Assembly: GCA_005406025.1 (NCBI GenBank)
Contig: BGZK01000906.1
Span: 186,001-250,000, forward strand
Direction: 5' to 3'
Origin: Eumeta japonica
Lineage: Eukaryota > Arthropoda > Insecta > Lepidoptera > Psychidae
DNA length: 64,000 nt
Below are positions 58,078 to 64,000 of the stretch, piece after piece. How positions within the stretch are numbered: position 1 is the first letter of the stretch; each line of letters begins with the position of its first letter. Position numbers and translations under genes: made by a program. The notes beneath the pieces were generated by a model. The model saw only the letters and a list, made by a program, of their open reading frames with translations, did not search any database and had not been told where the DNA came from.

Positions 58078-58382
58078 CGGTGGTGGTGGCAGAAAGGTCG
58101 AGTGTTGGCTTCAAACCAAAAATCACCAGGTTCGACTCTTTACTATGACAAGTGAATTGAATAATAGGTTTTTGATTTTATTGAGATGAAATCCAATCTC
58201 TCTCTGTCTCTGCGTCTAAGAAAGCAGCAACAACAATATCACATCGTTGACAGTAGCCGTTAATAACCTCTATGCCGCACTGATTCAGCCTAAACGGATT
58301 CAGATCTAAATAAAATGATTATGGTAGGGCACACCTTACATAAAGTGTTAAGAATTTAATAACAATGACAACAATAATAACG
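58078..58382 (+). mobile_element. tRNA-derived SINE, copy 2
   Basis: The head carries an A-box-like TGGCAGAAAGG at 58087-58097 and a near-consensus B box GGTTCGACTCT at 58129-58139, about 40 bp apart as in tRNA genes. It is followed by 'gaattgaataat'. The tail reads 'gttaagaatttaataacaat' then 'gacaacaataataacg'. The same head-body-tail order is present at 53079-53400. Not an intact tRNA gene. Confidence 0.55.
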
Positions 58383-59700
58383 AAAAATATCTTACCTACT
58401 AAATTATAAACATAAATTTGTTACATAAGACCTTTCGTATTTTTGACTATAATATGATATCGTTTAGAAGTAAAACAAATTCTGACATCACAACAAACTT
58501 ATGCATTTCTAAAAGGAAGTAAGAAACATTATTGGCGTCAGACTTTACTTAAATATTCATCGCGCTGATAATCGTGTATAGTTAATGCATTACGTTTTGC
58601 TGTTACTATAAGGGACAAATACTCAGTCATTTATATACTTATGCACGGTAAGCGAATAATTATGCGATCTGATCCTCTACCAAGAGCTGACGGAGTCTGC
58701 GCTCGCTAGCCAGTAATTAAAATTTGTTTGAAGACTGGTAGTTTATTGTAATGCACGGTAAAGGCGCTCTATGAGAGTCCCGACAAAAGACTTACTAGTC
58801 GCTTGGAAGTACAGTTTAATAAACTCGTGGCAGAAGTAAAATAGAGGAGATTTGACGCAGAGAAGAAGCAATTAAAATGGAAAACGTGAATGAGTAACAG
58901 AGGACTTTAAAAGCGATTACTTCGAATAACTAACGGTTTTAAAAAGTCATTATTTCATTTGCTACTCAATTAGCGCGCTCGGCTTTACACGAGTATTTGT
59001 GAGTGCACCGACTTTTAGGTACTTACACCAACTAGTACAAAGATATTGTTAGGCAACAATTATGCACACAATAATAATTGCGGGATTTTATTCCGCAGAT
59101 CCAATTTTTAATATGATTGCGGTTATATTTATTTTGCTTTAACTTATTAGTTTTTGAATTTTAATATTGAATTGTGCAGTATTCGTTACAGATGCAAATA
59201 TAATCTTTATATAAGTATTAATTAAACACCATTCACAAAGAGCTGTAAAATGGAATCATGAAATAATATCGGCGTGTTCGCAATGTATCTATATTTTAAT
59301 TATATAGGTGCATTCAGCCCTAGAGCCAACTCTATGGCTGAACGTGTAATTAAGATATTCAACGAATATTGACTCTACTTACTTAGTGATGGAAAATGTT
59401 AAGAGTATTGTTAGAATAGGAGGGGAAGCGGCCGTTATGACCAAAATCGGTCGGATAGACAGATAGATAGACATATTAAGACAATGTTTACTAATAATAT
59501 CCCAGAGTTAATGAACCTGCTAAATGGGAGTTGATTCTACTTTTTAGCCAATGAGCATGATCGTTACGTTCTGACTACAACAGACGACGTTCGTGCATTT
59601 AGATGCAATTTTCATTTTTTTCTTAATTTGCAGATTAGTCCAGAGAATGATTATTTTTCAGTATAATTTTAATGGAACTATAAATTATGATTTAGTAAAT
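58383..59700. other. Gene-less AT-rich stretch with a small hairpin
   Basis: Hairpin at 59313-59342: 12 of 13 bp paired around 'ccaa'. A GC-richer patch lies near 58660-58720. Nothing else recognised. Confidence 0.5.
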
Positions 59701-59724
59701 ACTGGCTTTGACCACCATAGAATG

Positions 59725-59835
59725 AATTTTTGCATCTTTGTTTTCGAGCGATTTCTCTCGCTCCTGACTTCGATTCCTATCCTGATCCGCTCTGCGTCCC
59801 GTGATTTCATTTTGTCGATTATACATTCACAGTGT
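59725..59835 (-). repeat. Decayed hexamer tract of Helitron-like elements
   Basis: 'gagcgatttctctcgctcct', 'gacttcgattcctatcctga' and 'tccgctctgcgtcccgtgat' are the complement of decayed 'gggatcgggatcg' tracts. The 83-codon frame 59593-59844 ends in it and is not a gene. Confidence 0.35.
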
Positions 59836-59844
59836 ACCTACTGA

Positions 59845-61555
59845 AAATGGAAGTACAGGAGATTGAATGAATTTATAGTAAATACACATGAATAGAGCCG
59901 TGGGACGAAACCTAGTGTATTTGGTGTATATGACTTCATCTTTATATCTATGTCTATCTGTAGAGATACACTCGAAAGCGAAATTTTGCTATGAATTTCT
60001 ACTGTAGGGTACAGGCGTAGCGTGCCCACGCCATGGCGCGATTTTTTCCGACACGATTCACTGAAACTGTTCCAGTCAATACTTTAAGTGGTCCATCATA
60101 GCCAAACATGTACACAAAGCTGCTTAGATAATCTATTTTAGTGATTGGAAATAATCATATATATCAAACTAGTGGTTCATAAGTTATGAGGTTCACGAGT
60201 TAAGCCTACAAAACGACATACAGAGAGACGTATAATGTACATGAGCCATATAGGATTATAAAAAGTAATGAATATAATTGATTTCAAAGCCTTAACACTA
60301 CGCAAATTTTAGCTATGTGTACAATTAATTATATTGAATATTTTTATAGCATTTCTAAAGAGCGAACAAGCATATGAGTTTTCGGAGTGTAGATGATCAC
60401 CACCGCCCATGACCACCCAAAAAAAATGCGTTTAAAGGCCGCAGGTGTATGATGAGAGTTTTAGGCACGTGCCCCTATCGTAGACTTATGGCTTTATCAC
60501 AAACGATATTATCGTAATTCCGATTACGTTCACTTCGCCTGCTTGATGAAACCGTCTCGGACTAACGAACTGCCCGAGGGGCATGATGCCGCGCTGTTCT
60601 GGTAATCAAGTATGTATCCGATTCGGTAAGAACGGAAAAAAACGAAGTTCATTGTTACAGCTAGACTTTCTTTTTATTGCACTTATTTCTACTTCTCATT
60701 TCTTAATTCTAACGATCGAAATACACTAGGAGACTGAATTTATGAATCGCTAGAAAAATTCATTACGTTTTCATATATTATAGATCATTTTGAAACCTTA
60801 ATAAAGGCTCGAGGTTAATCAAAGTGTGATCTATTAATGGATATCCAGAAAATTAATGAAGGAAGAGCCAAATTGGCGTAGGCACCCAACTAATAAAGTG
60901 AAGTATCTTGAACAGAGGCCGTGTGGAATTTCTAGTGAGGGTTGGAATACATTTCAATGGTGTTTTCGATATTTTTGTAAAGAACATCTCTAAGTCACAT
61001 CTACACATCCAACGAATCAAGTAAACGATTTGCCTAATCTATTGTGTGGCTATAGTAATGTAGACTTATTCTAATTAATGTCCATATGACCATCATCCTG
61101 ACGTCTGTGGCATCATCGGATCACAACGTGATCAATCCTGAGTCGGGAACTAAGGCTTTAAAGCGATCTCGAATGCAAGATAATAATTGTATTTACGATG
61201 AAATAATTATATTTATGATAAAATAATAAATATTATTTTAAAATAATTAGAATTATAACATATAATATATTTGGAAAGTCTTAGAATATATAACAGGTGC
61301 GGAATTATACAATATCGTACATCATAGTTTCAGTTAGAAAAAATGTTCTTTAATTACTGTAAAACAATAACCATGCAAATGGTACCATATATTTTTTTTA
61401 ATTTGTAGTTTATGTATCGATAACAATCATAGAACCACGAACATATATTTTTAAAATTTTTACATCTCTTCTATTCGTATTCGAAATCATTTTATTCTAA
61501 CATCTATAAAAAAAAATTAAAAATGACTATAACCTTTATCCCCATTTCCCGACCT
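59845..61555. other. Gene-less AT-rich stretch
   Basis: GC-richer pieces at 60000-60050 and 60400-60610 could not be assigned. Nothing else recognised. Confidence 0.5.
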
Positions 61556-61589
61556 GGTTGAAGTTTAGCCACAATCTTAATAATCCTGG

Positions 61590-61840
61590 CCGTTCTCCGG
61601 TGGCGACGGCCACAGCCCCGGCCGCGGCCGCACCAGCGCCGGTGCTCCCAGGCAGACCGCGTTCGGGTAAACATCGAGTAACAATGGCCAGATTATGGAG
61701 GGCGAAAATAGAACAAAACGTAAACATAGGCGGACAAAGCGCGCCCGCGCCCGCGCCCGCGCACTTAGCCGTGATGTTGAACAGCGAGCCTACGTCTCTT
61801 TGTACGTGATTTACGTTCGGCGACGTCACGCTCGGTGGTT
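61590..61840. promoter_or_regulatory. GC-rich island with (GCGCCC)n tract
   Basis: Very GC-rich ('ccccggccgcggccgcacca'), with a tandem gcgccc tract at 61740-61763 and a CRE-like 'gacgtcac' at 61822-61829. Frames on both strands (97 and 83 codons) are low in complexity (AGAGAGA, APAPAPA) and mirror each other's GC-rich codons, so neither is convincing. Regulatory island candidate; it shares the gcgccc tract with the island at 20893. Confidence 0.3.
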
Positions 61841-61960
61841 TTGTTTCGTAAAATCCTGTTTTGTTGTCATAACTTCATACATTCGTTAGCGATACTTATG
61901 TCTTATTACTTTAAGTGAGTAATTCTTGTATATATTATATAATATAGGCATAATGTAATA

Positions 61961-62026
<66 letters not shown>

Positions 62027-62048
62027 TATATATATATATATATATATA
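61961..62048. repeat. Long (AT)n microsatellite with mirrored flanks
   Basis: About thirty AT units from 61963 to 62024, a 'ctt' interruption, then more TA to 62048. 'taagatat' on the left and 'atatctta' on the right make the whole tract a self-complementary palindrome. YIYIYI frames here are not genes. Confidence 0.95.
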
Positions 62049-62187
62049 GATTGGCATGGGAATAGCATCGGGATCGGAATCGAGATTAGGATAGCGATCA
62101 GGACCATGATCAATTATCGTAATCGGTCGATATGTGATGGTGGAATTCATTCTTTCTACACGGGCGCAGCTGCGGGCGGAAGCTAGT
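62049..62187 (+). mobile_element. Helitron-like 3' end
   Basis: A 'gatcggaatcgagattagga' hexamer tract is followed by 'ggtggaattcattctttcta', a GC hairpin-like 'gggcgcagctgcgggc', and CTAG at 62183-62186 followed by T. CTAG or CTRR after a short hairpin is the 3' hallmark of Helitrons. The best 3' terminus in the window. Confidence 0.6.
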
Positions 62188-62339
62188 ATGTAATAAAAAT
62201 GGTTTTCTTTGTCGCGCAATCACGTAAAAATTACTGAACGTATGTGTATGCAACTTTGACCGTTTAGTGCGGAATCATTTTTAAACAGTTTTAGGATTCC
62301 TATATTTGTCCGTTACAGTATAATTAGTAATTTGTTATC

Positions 62340-62545
62340 ACTATCATTAATACCCAAGACCAAAATGGACACCAAGAGCTGTATTGGAATCGAAAGCGGA
62401 ACGGGGACCGGACCCGGCAGTGGAACCAAAAGTAACGTCGAGAACAGGACCATAATAACGAACATGATTAACAGAAAAATCGGTCGATGTAGAAGATGAA
62501 GGAATTCATTCTATATCCACGGGAGCGAAACCAGGGGCACATTGA
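62340..62545 (+). mobile_element. Helitron-like 3' portion, second copy
   Basis: 'gaatcgaaagcggaacgggg', 'aaaatcggtcgatgtagaag', 'atgaaggaattcattctata' and 'ccacgggagcgaaaccaggg' align with the preceding element and with 52490-52620. Its terminal bases have decayed. Confidence 0.5.
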
Positions 62546-62960
62546 ATAATAAAAAAATTTGCCAAATTTAAATTTACACCTAGCAAAGTGAGCAGCTGAC
62601 CACTATTATATAATCTATGTAGATATATTATATACTATTTCAAGTACCGCATTATACTAAAAAATAGCATGTGTAAAAATAATAAATTTGCGATGGTTAA
62701 ATATCATAAATCGGTTAATTTTCGTTATTTCATTATTTTTATATTGTATATACTTATTTTAATTCATTATCACCGTCATCTACTATTACGAACAACGGCA
62801 AAGTTACATTAAACGCACATTACACGTCTTATCCAACGATGAACACTAAAGTAACAGCTTATGAATAATACGACGTAATCGTAAGTCTACGTTATTGACG
62901 AGGTACATTATACGATTTCGCTAAGGATATGCATTGACGTCGACTGCCATTCGAAATAAA
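62546..62960. other. Gene-less AT-rich stretch
   Basis: Nothing recognised. Precedes a GC-rich island. Confidence 0.4.
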
Positions 62961-62964
62961 CAGC

Positions 62965-63075
62965 GATGCGTTCGTGGCGCCGCCCGCCGGCCGGCGGCGG
63001 CGGTCATTTAATTATATCGTCCGATATAGAGCCGACCGAACTATGCGTTTCGCGGCGGAGTCTACGCCGATCAAG
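62965..63075. promoter_or_regulatory. GC-rich island with a palindromic core
   Basis: 'gccgcccgccggccggcggc' at 62979-62998 is nearly self-complementary. CpG density is high and the island is only about 110 bp long. A 151-codon plus frame starts here (62974) but runs into a duplicated AT-rich segment and a LINE tail, so it is not a gene. Confidence 0.3.
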
Positions 63076-63120
63076 GCTGTACGTCATGCGTTTGAAATAG
63101 CATCATTATTTGTTTATGAC

Positions 63121-63239
63121 AAATATTTTTATAAAAAAAAAACATCAAGTTCGTCTGTCTGTAGAGCTATGTCTCAGTATGGCGAATATTTTTGTAAAAA
63201 AACAGCAAGTTCGTCTGTAAAGCCGTGTCGCAGAGCCAT
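63121..63239. repeat. Two-copy tandem duplication, about 60 bp
   Basis: 63121-63184 and 63185-63239 share 'aatattttt', 'caagttcgtctgt' and 'gtctcag'/'gtcgcag' with small differences. It lies directly upstream of the LINE-type tail. Confidence 0.7.
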
Positions 63240-63512
63240 ACTGTGGTCAACTTGGCTGGAGCACGAAAATGGACCTGCTCGACCGATGAAATGTTACACA
63301 CTCACAGAATACAGACTTGACGTGACAGCCTTTGCCGTTGCTTTTCGTTTAGTGTGTAAGAGTTCCGGTGGCCCACTCCCCCGCCATCAGATATATCATT
63401 CCTACCAGAGACCGATAACGCGCATGTGACTCCTCTGAGGTTGCAAGTGTCCACTGGCGGTGATGACCGCCATTTCTCTAGTGGCTCGCATGCTCGTTTG
63501 CTCCTCAAAAGT
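63240..63512 (+). mobile_element. LINE-type 3' tail, second copy
   Basis: Matches 44715-45000 in order and orientation and ends 'ctcgcatgctcgtttgctcc'. It contains 'gactcctctgaggttgcaag' and 'tgtccactggcggtgatgac', which parallel the 3' tail of the LINE at 39680-39772. The 151-codon frame ending at 63429 translates this repeat. Confidence 0.55.
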
Positions 63513-64000
63513 TCTATAAAATAGTGAATGTTTTCACGCTTCTAGTGATGATACTCAAAATCTGATCATGATCAAATGACACAGTGCAAACAATAAAACC
63601 AGTGCTAAGTCGTTTTTTTTAATCAAATAATGTCGACTAAATGCAAAGTTAACTTTTTCTTTATCTACGGCTGTCTTGCACTCATTTGCAATTTTCCGTC
63701 TTCTTTATCCATATCTCGGCTCTCTCTTATCTGTTGCAAGTTTACGTCAATATCGTCAGATCACTGTTTCTTTGGCTTGTTTCATCCAGTCTTCCATTTG
63801 CTAAAAAAATTACCACAATTTTGATATTGCCATCACATCTCACACTTCCCCCTAGTAACCTGATTGAGTCTCCACGTTAGATGTATCTTGAAAAACCTTA
63901 TAGTCGTTTCTTGTCCTTGAGTTCTTGTCTGGTCCTAGTAGTTACTCTATAATGAACATTAAACAAATATCTCATTGATTCTCTGTGAATGCGTACTTTT
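63513..64000. other. Gene-less stretch to the window end
   Basis: A pyrimidine-rich plus strand from 63640 to 63830 gives Ser/Phe/Leu-rich frames (63630-63824, 63686-63880). No gene or repeat recognised. Confidence 0.4.

Noticed and set aside
58078..58150. Possible tRNA gene
   Set aside because: A- and B-box-like words are present, but the stems do not form a full cloverleaf by eye and the sequence continues as a SINE body and tail.
59313..59342. Hairpin as a microRNA precursor
   Set aside because: The stem is only 13 bp with a 4-base loop, too short for a pre-miRNA. I also saw no known conserved insect microRNA sequence anywhere in the window, though a scan by eye is not exhaustive.
61536..61889. 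Frames of 97, 83 and 64 codons in the GC-rich island
   Set aside because: AGAGAG and APAPAP runs come from the gcgccc tract, and opposite-strand frames mirror each other.
62974..63429. 151-codon plus-strand frame, the longest in the window
   Set aside because: It runs from a GC-rich island through a 60-bp tandem duplication into the LINE-type 3' tail shared with 44715-45000. Its length comes from these repeats; there is no family signature.
1..64000. CRISPR arrays, bacterial operons, phage or integron structures
   Set aside because: No regularly spaced direct repeats with unique spacers, and no prokaryotic gene layout. All features fit eukaryotic nuclear DNA.

Overview
The window reads as AT-rich, non-coding nuclear DNA from an insect, most likely a moth or butterfly (Lepidoptera). 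The lepidopteran call is an inference from the repeat set: CR1/jockey-type LINE 3' ends with a shared 3' tail, a LINE C-terminus ending in an SEAR-x-CKDR motif, Helitron-like elements ending in a GC hairpin plus CTAG, tRNA-derived SINEs, mariner remnants, and fragments with 'acggaaccct' and 'gtgagtcggact' motifs. I see no bacterial operons, no rRNA or intact tRNA, no CRISPR array and no long conserved protein-coding exon. Most short open frames are chance frames or belong to repeats.

Layout. 1-1660: Helentron-like repeat in reverse orientation. 2231-2780: first copy of a three-member non-autonomous transposon family (others at 32388-32880 and 41517-41925). 8232-9007: a compact candidate gene on the minus strand, with TATA box, start codon, 478-bp GT-AG intron, a 48-codon product and a poly(A) signal; this is the best candidate for something undescribed. 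9337-10304: three fold-back structures. 11790-12850: dead mariner. 12879-13600: diverged tandem duplication. 17634-18435 and 43398-44103: inverted copies of one Helitron-like element. 20560-21110: largest GC-rich island. 27018-27320, 39056-39135, 43205-43335, 47925-48090 and 56870-57150: five pieces of one LINE. 35457-36410: Helitron-like cluster. 38820-39772: nested LINE debris. 44715-47500: LINE 3' tail, then a large Helentron-like block with CA/GCAC microsatellites. 49800-51550: GC-rich islands with a TATA-like site, CTCF-like motifs and a strong minus-strand splice acceptor. 51968-52260: LINE 3' end with its poly(A) signal. 53079-53400 and 58078-58382: two copies of one tRNA-derived SINE. 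54647-54880: second mariner-like remnant. 55270-57240: dispersed repeat pieces. 61590-63512: GC-rich islands, a long AT microsatellite, Helitron-like ends and a LINE 3' tail.

Isolated GC-rich islands (about 4240, 5090, 7780, 14050, 17100, 20900, 28400, 38500, 49850, 51100, 54100, 61650 and 63000) stand in AT-rich surroundings. Several carry splice-like signals or CTCF-like motifs. They look like enhancers, promoters or small exons of a gene-poor intergenic or long-intron domain, but I recognise no host gene. Boundaries of decayed repeats are approximate to tens of bases, and family names rest on motif recognition, not on a database search.
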